NCBI RefSeq assembly: GCF_018069925.1
Contig: NZ_JAGPXB010000016.1
Span: 22,790 to 86,789, forward strand
Direction: 5' to 3'
Length of the DNA: 64,000 nt
Source of the DNA: Flavobacterium erciyesense
GTDB taxonomy: Bacteria; Bacteroidota; Bacteroidia; Flavobacteriales; Flavobacteriaceae
Shown: positions 36,656 to 44,263 of the stretch, in pieces
Layout: every line of letters starts with the position of its first letter
How positions within the stretch are numbered: position 1 is the first letter of the stretch
Program-made: the position numbers and the translations under genes
Notes under the pieces: generated by a model
Seen by the model: the letters and a program-made list of their open reading frames with translations, nothing else
What the model was told of the DNA's origin: nothing
Databases searched by the model: none

Positions 36656-36683
36656 ATTTTCTGTTCACCCCTGAACAGAAAAT
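36656..36683. promoter_or_regulatory. Perfect 12-bp inverted repeat before the micropeptide array
   Basis: ATTTTCTGTTCA, a CCCC loop, then TGAACAGAAAAT. The arms are perfectly complementary. It has no T-run on the plus strand, so it is more likely an operator or RNA structure than a terminator. A weak -7-like TAATTTTA follows at 36705-36712. Confidence 0.5.
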
Positions 36684-36757
36684 TATTTCTGATATGTGTT
36701 AATGTAATTTTACACCAGAAATAAAAATTAAAAGTTTAACAGAAAACAATTAAAATC

Positions 36758-36838
36758 ATGAATCCAAAGGTATTAATAAACATATTGATAGTTATTTCAG
36801 GAGTATTAGGAATTTATAAACATTCAAAAACCAATTAA
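36758..36838 (+). CDS. Hydrophobic micropeptide A1 (26 aa)
   Basis: A small ORF, M-N-P-K start, a hydrophobic core (VLINILIVISGVLGIY) long enough for one membrane helix, and a basic tail KHSKTN. The stop is followed 1 nt later by the start of B1. The reading frame is conserved in units 1, 2, 3 and 5. Function unknown; resembles membrane toxins or leaderless peptides only in general character. Confidence 0.6.
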   Translation: MNPKVLINILIVISGVLGIYKHSKTN

Positions 36839-36839
36839 C

Positions 36840-36908
36840 ATGCAGTATTTAGAAATTTTAGAACAGATCATCGAAGTTGTAATTAAAAGTTTAACAGAAA
36901 AAAAGTAA
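36840..36908 (+). CDS. Amphipathic micropeptide B1 (22 aa)
   Basis: MQYLEILEQIIEV then VIKSLTEKK. Acidic and hydrophobic residues alternate with helical periodicity. The frame is intact in all six units of the array, which favours it being translated. The overall look (about 20 residues, one amphipathic helix, Lys-rich end, tandem small genes) recalls phenol-soluble modulins, an analogy rather than a homology claim. Confidence 0.6.
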   Translation: MQYLEILEQIIEVVIKSLTEKK

Positions 36909-36912
36909 AATC

Positions 36913-36993
36913 ATGAATACAAGAGTATTGATAAGCATATTGACAGTTGTTTCAGGAGTTTTAGGACTTTATAAAAATTCAAAAAATAATTAA
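36913..36993 (+). CDS. Hydrophobic micropeptide A2 (26 aa)
   Basis: Starts MNTRVLISILTVVSGVLG and ends YKNSKNN. Same length and layout as A1 with conservative changes (I/V, K/R). Confidence 0.6.
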   Translation: MNTRVLISILTVVSGVLGLYKNSKNN

Positions 36994-36994
36994 T

Positions 36995-37063
36995 ATGCAG
37001 TATTTAGAAATTTTAGAACAGATCATCGAAGTAATTATTAAAAGTTTAACCGAAAACAAGTAA
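36995..37063 (+). CDS. Amphipathic micropeptide B2 (22 aa)
   Basis: MQYLEILEQIIEV then IIKSLTENK. One nt after the A2 stop. Confidence 0.6.
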   Translation: MQYLEILEQIIEVIIKSLTENK

Positions 37064-37067
37064 AATC

Positions 37068-37148
37068 ATGAATCCAAAAGTATTAATAAGCATATTGACA
37101 ATTATTTCAGGAGTAATAGGAATTTATAAACATTCAAAAACTACTTAA
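37068..37148 (+). CDS. Hydrophobic micropeptide A3 (26 aa)
   Basis: Starts MNPKVLISILTIISGVIG and ends YKHSKTT; identical in protein sequence to A5. Confidence 0.6.
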   Translation: MNPKVLISILTIISGVIGIYKHSKTT

Positions 37149-37149
37149 C

Positions 37150-37218
37150 ATGCATTATTTAGAAATTTTAGAACAAATTATCGAAGTAGTAATTAAAACT
37201 TTAACCGAAAAAAACTAA
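37150..37218 (+). CDS. Amphipathic micropeptide B3 (22 aa)
   Basis: MHYLEILEQIIEV then VIKTLTEKN. Differs from B1 at three positions, all conservative or terminal. Confidence 0.6.
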   Translation: MHYLEILEQIIEVVIKTLTEKN

Positions 37219-37222
37219 AATC

Positions 37223-37302
37223 ATGAATCCAAAAGTATTGATAAGCTATTGACAGTTGTTTCAGGATTATTAGGACTTTATAAAAATTCAAAAAATAATT
37301 AA
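37223..37302 (+). pseudogene. Micropeptide A4, frameshifted
   Basis: A 1-nt deletion (ATAAGCTATTG against ATAAGCATATTG) ends the frame after nine residues. The rest of the unit still aligns with A2 at the DNA level. Confidence 0.65.
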
Positions 37303-37303
37303 T

Positions 37304-37372
37304 ATGCAGTATTTAGAAATTTTAGAACAGATCATCGAAGTAATTATTAAAAGTTTAACTGAAAACAAGTGA
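37304..37372 (+). CDS. Amphipathic micropeptide B4 (22 aa)
   Basis: Identical in protein sequence to B2, with a TGA stop instead of TAA. It is intact although its partner A4 is broken. Confidence 0.58.
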   Translation: MQYLEILEQIIEVIIKSLTENK

Positions 37373-37376
37373 AATC

Positions 37377-37457
37377 ATGAATCCAAAAGTATTAATAAGC
37401 ATATTGACAATTATCTCAGGAGTAATAGGAATTTATAAACATTCAAAAACTACTTAA
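37377..37457 (+). CDS. Hydrophobic micropeptide A5 (26 aa)
   Basis: Same protein as A3 with a synonymous change (ATT/ATC). Confidence 0.6.
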   Translation: MNPKVLISILTIISGVIGIYKHSKTT

Positions 37458-37458
37458 C

Positions 37459-37527
37459 ATGCAGTATTTAGAAACTTTAGAACAGATCATCGAAGTAGTA
37501 ATTAAAACTTTAACCGAAAAAAACTAA
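37459..37527 (+). CDS. Amphipathic micropeptide B5 (22 aa)
   Basis: MQYLETLEQIIEV then VIKTLTEKN; differs from B3 by H2Q and I6T. Confidence 0.58.
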   Translation: MQYLETLEQIIEVVIKTLTEKN

Positions 37528-37531
37528 AATC

Positions 37532-37611
37532 ATGAATCCAAAAGTATTGATAAGCTATTTACAGTTGTTTCAGGAGTTTTAGAATTTAATAAACATTCAA
37601 AAATCAATTAA
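37532..37611 (+). pseudogene. Micropeptide A6, frameshifted
   Basis: Carries the same 1-nt deletion as A4 plus a G-to-T change, giving a 16-residue frameshifted ORF with no relation to the A sequence after residue 8. Confidence 0.6.
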
Positions 37612-37612
37612 C

Positions 37613-37681
37613 ATGCAATATTTAGAAATTTTACAACAGATCATCGGAGTAGTAAATAAAAGTTTAATTGAAAACAAATAA
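37613..37681 (+). CDS. Amphipathic micropeptide B6 (22 aa), divergent
   Basis: MQYLEILQQIIGV then VNKSLIENK. The frame is intact but four positions are unusual (Q8, G12, N15, I19), so it may be decaying. Confidence 0.5.
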   Translation: MQYLEILQQIIGVVNKSLIENK

Positions 37682-37685
37682 AAAC

Positions 37686-37753
37686 ATGAACTCAAATTCA
37701 TCAACGAACTTATTGACAGTTATTTTGAAGTATTAGGAATTTATAAATATTAA
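37686..37753 (+). pseudogene. Decayed micropeptide A7 at the array end
   Basis: DNA similarity to A units persists (TTATTGACAGTTATTTT, TATTAGGAATTTATAAA) but the frame and length are lost. It has no B partner. Confidence 0.5.
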
Positions 37754-37780
37754 TAAAAATAGTACACTTAATAAAAAAAA

Positions 37781-38026
37781 TTGGCAACCAATAGGCTTAA
37801 AAGGGATATTTGGAGGTATTCACAGAGATTTGAATATGTTCAGGATGATGATTTATGTAGATTAATTTTTCATTTACACAATGTTAAAATTGTAAGTGAA
37901 AGTTTAGGATATGAAACACTTGTAAGACAATGTTTTAATATTTATAAAAAAGTGAAAGGAAGAGAAAAAGCATATGTATTTATTAATAAGTTTAAATTTT
38001 ATAGAGAAAAATATAAAAAAATGTAA
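37781..38026 (+). CDS. Small basic protein of unknown function
   Basis: 81 residues from a TTG start, very Lys-rich and aromatic (RDIWRYSQRFEYVQDDDLCR, then KKVKGREKAYVFINKFKFYR). No family recognised. It follows the micropeptide array by 27 bp. The start is uncertain because no ATG is available, and the whole ORF could be spurious in such AT-rich DNA; the even amino-acid composition argues weakly for a real gene. Confidence 0.45.
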   Translation: MATNRLKRDIWRYSQRFEYVQDDDLCRLIFHLHNVKIVSESLGYETLVRQCFNIYKKVKGREKAYVFINKFKFYREKYKKM

Positions 38027-38449
38027 AATATTTTTAATCAATAATATTGCTGTAAATCATCTAAGTAGTAATGTTTTACATGACTATATTATTAGATTTT
38101 ATGAAAATAATCTTCCAAATCATTTTATGTAACCTTTCGGTTTTTCATTTTCGTCTAATTTAAAATCAACTATACACTTGATTTAAAAAAGATAAACGGA
38201 AGGCAAAAGAATTTAAATTTTTTGTTCAAGTCAATTATAAATTTTGTATTTTGAAATGAGTTTTAATTTGCTTCCCAATTTATTTTTAAAGTAAGAGGTA
38301 AAACAAACTTTATTGGACTAAATTTGTCAATTCCTTAGTTATTTAACCTGTAATTAATTTATAAATGTAATTTTTACTGTTAAAGAACTACTATCATGAA
38401 GTTTGAAAAAGTACATTTGGTAAACTAAACCACAGAAGTAATCTATATT
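38027..38449. other. Intergenic region, 423 bp
   Basis: AT-rich with no ORF. Only a promoter-like box before the response regulator is recognisable. Confidence 0.5.
38412..38419 (+). promoter_or_regulatory. -7 box of the LytTR regulator gene
   Basis: TACATTTG matches TAnnTTTG, 30 bp before the ATG at 38450. Confidence 0.4.
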
Positions 38450-39208
38450 ATGTCCAAATTTAAAGCTGCCTTACTCGACGATAATAAAGAACAATTAAAA
38501 CTAAACCAGCTAGTACTTGAGAGTATTAGTAGTTTTGAGGTGGTAGCTTCTTGCTCATCTGCAAAAGTCTTTCTAAAGGAAATAAAAATTTCACAACCAG
38601 AAATATTATTTCTAGACCTAAACTTAGGAGATTCTTACATGACTGGGATGGAAGTTGCTTTTCAATTGAAATTACCAGTGATGTTTGTAAGCAGTAATAC
38701 TTCGCAATACATTAAAGAGATTGAAAGTTTGAAAAGAGATTACGATATCTGTGTGGATCATATAACCAAACCATTTACAGAACAAGAATTCATCAAAACT
38801 GCACAACGCTTTTTGAAGGAGATAGAACTTTTCAAAAAAGAAGAATTCATCCATTTGGATTTTGGAGCAACTAAGCGCAATAAAATTGCCATTAATAGCA
38901 TTGTTTATTTATCAGCGGATAAAAACAACGGCTCTGAATCCAACAACAAACTAATTCACTTTACCAACCGCAAACCAGAAAATCTGATTGATTTTTCCTT
39001 TTCAAAAATGGAAGAAAAAGGGTTGCTAAAATCACAATTTATAACCATCCATAAATCATTTCGTGTAAACAAACAACACATAAAAAACTATCATAAAAAG
39101 AATGAGTCCGTTGAAGTAGATGTTTTTTCTCTTGGCGGTAAATTAGAATCAAAGTTTCTGCAGGTTTCTGAAAACTACCAATCTTCTGTAAAAGAATACA
39201 AAAAATAA
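38450..39208 (+). CDS. LytTR-family response regulator (orphan)
   Basis: 252 residues. The receiver domain (about 1-125) has LLDDN, phosphoacceptor Asp in LFLDLNLGD, VSSN and TKPF, all canonical. The C-terminal domain (about 140-245) is LytTR-type (FITIHKSFRVNKQHIKNY). It would be phosphorylated by a sensor kinase, but none is encoded nearby, so the partner is elsewhere or the protein is phosphorylated otherwise. LytTR regulators often control peptides, toxins or competence. It lies downstream of the micropeptide array, which makes the array a plausible target; that link is inferred. Confidence 0.88.
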   Translation: MSKFKAALLDDNKEQLKLNQLVLESISSFEVVASCSSAKVFLKEIKISQPEILFLDLNLGDSYMTGMEVAFQLKLPVMFVSSNTSQYIKEIESLKRDYDICVDHITKPFTEQEFIKTAQRFLKEIELFKKEEFIHLDFGATKRNKIAINSIVYLSADKNNGSESNNKLIHFTNRKPENLIDFSFSKMEEKGLLKSQFITIHKSFRVNKQHIKNYHKKNESVEVDVFSLGGKLESKFLQVSENYQSSVKEYKK

Positions 39209-39252
39209 CCGATCTTGTTTTCCTAAAAACCGATTTTGTTCCTCAACATGAG

Positions 39253-39288
39253 CTGATATGATTCTGTATTATATCAGTTTTTTTTTAT
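39253..39288 (+). terminator. Terminator after the LytTR gene
   Basis: CTGATAT pairs with ATATCAG and is followed by a long T run, 44 bp after the LytTR stop. Confidence 0.7.
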
Positions 39289-39363
39289 TTCTGAATTTTG
39301 AATCATAATTAAAGCGGAAGCCGAAAAGCTAGATAGAGTAGGTAAATTTTAAAATTAAAAATT

Positions 39364-39510
39364 ATGAAAAATGCAAATCAAAATTCAGGAACAAACAGTG
39401 GGAACAGTTCAAAATCAACAGGAGCGTCAAGGGGCAACTCCAATCCTAATTACCCTAGTAAAACAGGGAATCCTTCTGGCCCATCAAGAGGAAATACACC
39501 AAAACGTTAA
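39364..39510 (+). CDS. Small Ser/Gly/Asn-rich protein (48 aa)
   Basis: An ORF of 48 residues composed almost entirely of small polar residues with NSG, SRGN and PSGPSRGN repeats. No hydrophobic segment, so no signal peptide or membrane helix; likely disordered. It starts from an ATG (39364) and is followed 11 bp later by a DUF1737-like ORF. Short proteins of this kind are common and unstudied in Bacteroidetes. Confidence 0.6.
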   Translation: MKNANQNSGTNSGNSSKSTGASRGNSNPNYPSKTGNPSGPSRGNTPKR

Positions 39511-39521
39511 ATTTAGAAATT

Positions 39522-39686
39522 ATGGTATATACAGTCGTAGTGGGGTTTAATTCACTTGATATTCAAAATCAAGTCAATAAACTATTAGCAGATAAATGGG
39601 AATTATTGGGAGGTATTGCTACAGCTTATAATAAGTATGAAGATAAGTTTCAGTATTCACAGGCAATGGTTAAAAACGAAAAATAA
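39522..39686 (+). CDS. Small DUF1737-like protein (54 aa)
   Basis: 54 residues (YTVVVGFNSLDIQNQVNKLL then WELLGGIATAY). The pattern of an N-terminal strand, a helix, then W-x-L-x-GG fits DUF1737, a family of small proteins of unknown function. It forms a likely pair with the preceding 48-aa gene and ends at a terminator. Confidence 0.65.
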   Translation: MVYTVVVGFNSLDIQNQVNKLLADKWELLGGIATAYNKYEDKFQYSQAMVKNEK

Positions 39687-39729
39687 TTGCACCGTGTTAT
39701 AGCTGACAATAGCTAAAATTTAATTTACA

Positions 39730-39770
39730 AAAAAAAGGAGTAGTATTTAATTTTACTGCTCCTTTTTTAT
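39730..39770. terminator. Bidirectional terminator between convergent operons
   Basis: AAAAAAGGAGTAGTA (39731-39745) pairs with TACTGCTCCTTTTTT (39754-39768) with one mismatch. It can serve the small genes on the plus strand and the replication operon on the minus strand. Confidence 0.75.
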
Positions 39771-39829
39771 TCTCTATTTGTTTGTTTTTGATGTTTTTCC
39801 ATTTGAGACATGTTCTTTTATCTAAGTTT

Positions 39830-40591
39830 TTAAAAATTACCTCTAAAACTTTTGCCATTACCTTGAATGAAATTAAAATTGTCTAAAATACGGTCATAAA
39901 GATGTCCACCGTATTTTAATCCAAATTCGTCAAGACCCTTTTCGTAATCATTTGGAAATGCTTCGTCAAAATTACAAGTAATTAATGTTTTTGAACGTTT
40001 GGAATTTCTTAAGAATAATATTTTTTCAAACAGGTTTACTTTTCCATAATTTGAGGCGACATCTTCCGTTTTGACATCATCATAAAAGCGAAACCCTCTT
40101 TGATGTTTTAGATAAAAGTCCTCTTTCTCCTCGGCTGTTTGTATTTTTTCATACTCAATTACTACATCATTTGCTGCTATTGATTTAAAATGTGATGCTG
40201 GATTAAAAAATACAAATTTATTGAACACTTGTTCTAAGGCTAAAAGGATACTTGATTTTCCAATTCCATAATTCCCCATTATTAAAAGGCCTTTTGCAAA
40301 AGAAGGAGTAGTACCCTCTGGAATAACTAGGCAAGGAGATCTAAAAAATCTATGGTCCTGGTAGAAGTAGCAAATAATGGTACAAAGTAATTCATTGCTA
40401 TCCTTTGTAAGTTCAAATTCACGATTAAACTTATTTTTGAATTCAACAAAAAATAAGTTTCTTATTTCTTTCATGGTATAATTTCTTAAGTACATCTTGG
40501 GTTTAATTATTATTGTTTGGTTATTATAATTTTGAACCAAAGGTTCAATAATAAAGTTTTCTGGTTTTAATTTTTGTGGAATTTCCATCAT
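39830..40591 (-). CDS. DnaC/IstB-like AAA+ ATPase (replication/helicase-loader type)
   Basis: 253 residues. Walker A GNYGIGKSSILLAL (about 93-106), Walker B RFYDDV and the sensor segment SKTLITCNF match the DnaC/IstB group of ATPases. It is encoded just downstream of an initiator-like gene (2-bp gap), as in phage and plasmid replication modules, so it probably loads the host helicase onto the element. No TniQ or transposase is nearby, so an IstB role is unlikely. Confidence 0.75.
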   Translation of the reverse strand: MMEIPQKLKPENFIIEPLVQNYNNQTIIIKPKMYLRNYTMKEIRNLFFVEFKNKFNREFELTKDSNELLCTIICYFYQDHRFFRSPCLVIPEGTTPSFAKGLLIMGNYGIGKSSILLALEQVFNKFVFFNPASHFKSIAANDVVIEYEKIQTAEEKEDFYLKHQRGFRFYDDVKTEDVASNYGKVNLFEKILFLRNSKRSKTLITCNFDEAFPNDYEKGLDEFGLKYGGHLYDRILDNFNFIQGNGKSFRGNF

Positions 40592-40593
40592 AG

Positions 40594-41244
40594 TTATCTG
40601 TTTTTTGAAAATGTTTGACTTGTTGAACTTGAATTAATACTTCTCCAGGTTTTAAGGCGATCTTTTAAATTCCAGTTGTTATATTCTTCAAATTTTGGGC
40701 GCCCAGTTTGACTATTTATAGTGCTGTAATAGTTATAGAAGCCATTTAAATGCTCTTTTGAATAAAATTTTAAAAATTGGAAAACTTGATTTTTAAAATT
40801 TTCTAATCTTTCTTTAACATCTTCTTCTTTCTTTACTTTCTTAGTTGTTGTTAATGGATTGTTTGTCGTTTGCGATCCGTTTGTTATTTGATTGCCAATT
40901 TGCTCGTTATTTGTAATACTTGGAGCGTCATAAATATCTGATTTATTGATTTTTATGATAGTAAATTTGTTTGTGCTGTGAGTATTGATATAATGAGTTT
41001 TTTTTAGTTTTTTCAAACATGTTCTAATAGCAGTAAGCGATAGTCCTGTTTCTTTGCTAAGTTTATCCATTGATGTTATTAATTCACCTGGATTTATAGT
41101 ATAACCTTGCCATTGTTTTACTGTATAATTTGCCTTTGATAGCAAATGGATCATAAGTCGTGAAGTGTTATGGTCTTGATACCATTCCCATTCAAGAATT
41201 GCTCTGTTTAGCTTTATGAAGCCTAGTTCTTTAAACTCTTTCAT
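40594..41244 (-). CDS. Replication-initiator-like DNA-binding protein
   Basis: 216 residues. The N-terminal half (FIKLNRAILEWEWYQDHNTS, then LSKETGLSLTAIRTCLKKL) resembles the winged-helix N-terminal domain of phage replication organisers. The middle is a low-complexity Thr/Asn linker (NEQIGNQITNGSQTTNNPLT) and the C-terminal end is predicted helical. It overlaps the preceding Zn-finger gene by 4 bp and is followed by the ATPase, giving an initiator-loader pair. Confidence 0.65.
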   Translation of the reverse strand: MKEFKELGFIKLNRAILEWEWYQDHNTSRLMIHLLSKANYTVKQWQGYTINPGELITSMDKLSKETGLSLTAIRTCLKKLKKTHYINTHSTNKFTIIKINKSDIYDAPSITNNEQIGNQITNGSQTTNNPLTTTKKVKKEEDVKERLENFKNQVFQFLKFYSKEHLNGFYNYYSTINSQTGRPKFEEYNNWNLKDRLKTWRSINSSSTSQTFSKNR

Positions 41245-41660
41245 GGTAATTGTCTTTTTAAATAAACAATACTTTGAGTTTGCAAATCATAAAATGCCTT
41301 TGCTCCATCAGGTCTAATTGCTAAGTTCAAAATTGGTTGATAGCGTTGTTTTAATGAACCCAATAAATTCTGTATGTCTTTTTTAGTTGCAGGTTTATTT
41401 TCTTCTTTGGTAAAGATGCTTGTCAAAGCATTCACGGCTAGAGTTCCTGCTGCGGCATTTCCAACACCATGCCAGCTCATACCTTCGGATTTTTTTTCTG
41501 ATTCCTTTTTATCTTCAACTGTTGACATGTTTACTATTTTTAACTTACGCATTACAAAAGCTCTTGTCCTGCAACTGTTGCTGCAATACTTTTGTTTCAC
41601 TCTACGTTTTGGTAAATAGTCTTTGCCACAATATTGGCAGGTGTATAAATAGTTTTCCAT
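41241..41660 (-). CDS. Zinc-finger protein of the element
   Basis: 139 residues. The N-terminus has a four-Cys finger of CxxC-x14-CxxxC type (CQYCGKDYLPKRR, YCSNSCRTRAF), which also occurs at the start of the interrupted gene at 44264-44824. A helical remainder (GVGNAAAGTLAVNALTSIF) is not recognised. It overlaps the initiator-like gene by 4 bp. Probably DNA-binding and part of element maintenance. Confidence 0.65.
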   Translation of the reverse strand: MENYLYTCQYCGKDYLPKRRVKQKYCSNSCRTRAFVMRKLKIVNMSTVEDKKESEKKSEGMSWHGVGNAAAGTLAVNALTSIFTKEENKPATKKDIQNLLGSLKQRYQPILNLAIRPDGAKAFYDLQTQSIVYLKRQLP

Positions 41661-41689
41661 TGTTCGTTATTTTTACGTTAGATTGACGC

Positions 41690-42019
41690 TTAAAACAATT
41701 TGTTTTTAGATAAATACTCGTTTGCTCTACTTTCAAGCTCTGATGTCGTTTCTTTTTTACCGCTTTTAATCCAATCTAAGATTTCAGATTTTAGGAAGTA
41801 CAAACGTTTCCCTTTTTTGTGAAAAAAAATTTTGTTTTTATGCACGAGACCATAAACCGTCGAGACACTAAGGTCAATAAGTTTCGCAGTTTCTTCAATG
41901 TTCATGAAGATATCTTCAGTAGAAGAATTTGAGGGATTAAGGTTCTTTAAAACCTTTTCGGCAACTTGATCAGAAATTAAATTTATTATCTCTGAAAAGG
42001 GCATGTTGAAATTACTCAT
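41690..42019 (-). CDS. Excisionase-like HTH protein
   Basis: 109 residues. Residues 37-90 form a MerR/excisionase-type helix-turn-helix (MNIEETAKLIDLSVSTVYGL, then FFHKKGKRLYFLKSEILDWI). Such proteins act as excisionases or as activators of replication genes in integrative elements. It heads the minus-strand replication operon (29-bp gap to the Zn-finger gene). Confidence 0.75.
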   Translation of the reverse strand: MSNFNMPFSEIINLISDQVAEKVLKNLNPSNSSTEDIFMNIEETAKLIDLSVSTVYGLVHKNKIFFHKKGKRLYFLKSEILDWIKSGKKETTSELESRANEYLSKNKLF

Positions 42020-42170
42020 AGTTAATTTGTTTAAATGATTATATAATTTTAAACCAAAAGTATGAGTGATGTTTTGCTATCTTTATGTGTTTAGGTTTTG
42101 CTTAGTTTTTATTGCATATTTGTAAACAGTTGTATTTAAGGCACTTGTTTTATATTTTGGTGGCGAAAGG

Positions 42171-42203
42171 CATAAAAAAACAGCTAATTTTGTTTAGCTG
42201 TTT
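42171..42203 (-). terminator. Terminator of the integrase operon
   Basis: On the minus strand AAACAGCTAA pairs with TTAGCTGTTT followed by TTTTATG, 39 bp after the stop of the 295-aa gene. Confidence 0.7.
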
Positions 42204-42241
42204 GTGTTTTAGTTTGTTTTATCGTTAATTTCTTTAATCTC

Positions 42242-43129
42242 TTAAATCTCTTTTTTAATTAGATTTAGTCTTGAATTGATAGCAGGGAGTTTGAAATAAT
42301 TAATCTTATCGATTGTCGAATTTATAAGCTCTCTTTTTTTCTCTATCGAACTATAAGCTTCAATACCTTTCGAAACTCTGGTGTAATAATAATTTTTACT
42401 TGGTTCTTCAATAAACATTCTAAAATCATTTATGTTATTTGTTATTAACATGATTTTGCAAAACTCTGTAACTGGGATTTTAGAAGTTTTTAAATGGCAA
42501 ACATGTAATAAAAGTAATTTTTCTTCAAGAGAAAATTTACTTATTTCAAATTCTACCTCTTGATATTTACTTGTTTGAATTTCACCAGTTGCTTTCACTA
42601 TTTTGACATATGTATCAGGGTAAAGTGTTTTATGTAGTTTTTTAAATAATGGGGTGTCTTCTAATGCTAAATTGTTATAGGAAACAAGCTCAAATTTTCT
42701 AAAATCATCAAGTTCATACATCATACTAAATAGCACATTATGATTATTAAATAATCTACTAATTTCAGTAGATGACATTAATTTAGCCAAATCAGTGGTA
42801 AAATTTATGAAGGAGTAATTTGTTGGGAGATCTTGCGAACTAATAGACTTAAAATGGTCCAAAGTATCGTTTTTGAGGGCTAGATTGATAAAAGCTTCGG
42901 GATAATTACTTCTTGATATTTTAAAAACATGAAATGTATTATTTAAAGTACTGTTTTTTGTTATTTCATTACTGTTGATTTTAACTTGGATTCTTTCTAA
43001 AATATTATTGTAAGCGAAGCTGAAAGTTTTGTTTTTTTCTTTATATCTCAACAGTTCGTCTTTGATGGAATTTTGCTCAAAAATATAGTTCTTGTTGTAT
43101 TCTTCCTCGTAAATTTTATTGTAATCCAT
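42242..43129 (-). CDS. Unknown protein downstream of the integrase
   Basis: 295 residues, helical and Lys/Asn-rich, with no recognised domain, signal peptide or membrane segment. It overlaps the integrase gene by 14 bp, so the two are translated together. Genes in this position often help control integration, but nothing in the sequence shows that. Confidence 0.65.
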   Translation of the reverse strand: MDYNKIYEEEYNKNYIFEQNSIKDELLRYKEKNKTFSFAYNNILERIQVKINSNEITKNSTLNNTFHVFKISRSNYPEAFINLALKNDTLDHFKSISSQDLPTNYSFINFTTDLAKLMSSTEISRLFNNHNVLFSMMYELDDFRKFELVSYNNLALEDTPLFKKLHKTLYPDTYVKIVKATGEIQTSKYQEVEFEISKFSLEEKLLLLHVCHLKTSKIPVTEFCKIMLITNNINDFRMFIEEPSKNYYYTRVSKGIEAYSSIEKKRELINSTIDKINYFKLPAINSRLNLIKKEI

Positions 43130-44258
43130 CTAAATCTAAGTTAATTCGGTTAGCAGCTTCAATTTTGTTTTTGTCCAGTATTTTGGTATAAATCTGAGTA
43201 GTAGAAAGGTTTTTATGTCCTAGTAATTTTGATACCGTATAAATATCTGTTCCGTTAGCTAATTGTAAGGTAGCATAGCTATGTCTAAAATTGTGGTAGG
43301 AAATTTTCTTTTGGATTCCAGATTTCTCAATCCAGTCTTTCATTGGTCTTGTAATCTCATGGTATTTTATATTACCAAAAATTAAACCTTGTTTTGTTCC
43401 TTGCTTTTTTAATATATCGTATGCAGTTTTAGAAATTGGATGGTTATGAATTGATTTCGTTTTTTGTTCTCGTAACATGATGTAATGATTTTGATGGCTA
43501 TCATTAAAAACATATTTCCAATCCAGATTATTTACATCTACAAACCGAAGTCCTGTCAAAGCTGAAAATAGTGCCATGTGTTTTACTTTTTCCATCTTTA
43601 TTTCAGTTTTCCATAAAATTCCGAGTTCCTCTTCGGTTAAATATTGCCTGTGTGTTTCTTGCTCTTTGATATATTCAGCATTTTCGGATAAGTTTTCAGT
43701 AATTAAATTGTCCTTATAAGCTAATTTTAAAACAGCAATAAAGTTTTTAAAGTAGGATGACGCGGTATTTACGGATAGTTTCTTATCGGCTTTTCCCCTT
43801 GATGTTTTTGCCGTCAATAAATAGGCACGGAATTTTTTTACATGATTTGAAGAGAGTTGATGAGTCATTACCTTTTCACCAAATAGTAGTGTGAAATGGT
43901 TAAGAGATGCCTTCCATGTTTGATAATTAGATTTGCTTCCTGTATTGTAATGTTCATCAACAACCGATTTAAAAAAGGTAATGAAATTAATGTTGAGGTT
44001 AATATTTTCCTTAAAACCAAATTCTTTATTTCTTAACTGTACTAATCGTTTTGCAGCTACCAATTCAGCCAAATCGTTGGATTCTGAATTGTGCTTTTTC
44101 TCTTCTTGTGATTTTGGGTTTTCGTAAATAAATAATTTTAAAAATTCTCGTCTTGTTTCCTTGCCAGTTTTAGTGTCGATAATAGGAGGATAATAGTCTA
44201 AGTAGAGACTCAATTTACCGCCAACAAGCTTCTTATTTCGTAATGTGACTTTGCTCAT
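43116..44258 (-). CDS. int: Tyrosine recombinase/integrase
   Basis: 380 residues. The C-terminal catalytic domain has Arg in [15 protein letters not shown], the HxxR box HNFRHSYA, the [13 protein letters not shown] helix with His, and the nucleophile Tyr in QIYTKI. The N-terminal arm-binding (about 1-85) and core-binding SAM-like (about 95-195) domains fit Bacteroidetes integrases. It lies between mnmE and the cargo, transcribed away from mnmE, as expected for an enzyme using the mnmE 3' end. The upstream frame of the interrupted HTH gene ends 5 bp before its ATG. Confidence 0.93.
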   Translation of the reverse strand: MSKVTLRNKKLVGGKLSLYLDYYPPIIDTKTGKETRREFLKLFIYENPKSQEEKKHNSESNDLAELVAAKRLVQLRNKEFGFKENINLNINFITFFKSVVDEHYNTGSKSNYQTWKASLNHFTLLFGEKVMTHQLSSNHVKKFRAYLLTAKTSRGKADKKLSVNTASSYFKNFIAVLKLAYKDNLITENLSENAEYIKEQETHRQYLTEEELGILWKTEIKMEKVKHMALFSALTGLRFVDVNNLDWKYVFNDSHQNHYIMLREQKTKSIHNHPISKTAYDILKKQGTKQGLIFGNIKYHEITRPMKDWIEKSGIQKKISYHNFRHSYATLQLANGTDIYTVSKLLGHKNLSTTQIYTKILDKNKIEAANRINLDLDGLQ

Positions 44259-44263
44259 CTCTT

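Larger units (their letters stand above)
36729..37753 (+). repeat. Tandem array of 155-bp units encoding micropeptide pairs
   Basis: Seven copies of the first ORF start at 36758, 36913, 37068, 37223, 37377, 37532 and 37686, a period of 154-155 bp. Each full unit holds ORF A (26 codons, hydrophobic) and, 1 nt later, ORF B (22 codons, amphipathic). The array begins with a remnant of an ORF B end (36727-36753) and ends with a decayed ORF A. Units 2+3 and 4+5 are most alike and units 4 and 6 share a 1-nt deletion, so the array probably grew by duplicating two units at a time. Confidence 0.9.

Noticed and set aside
36729..37753. CRISPR-like array
   Set aside because: The unit is 155 bp with no short repeat/unique spacer alternation, and it encodes the same two peptides in each copy.
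39830..40591. IstB transposition helper
   Set aside because: No transposase is adjacent; the neighbour is an initiator-like gene.
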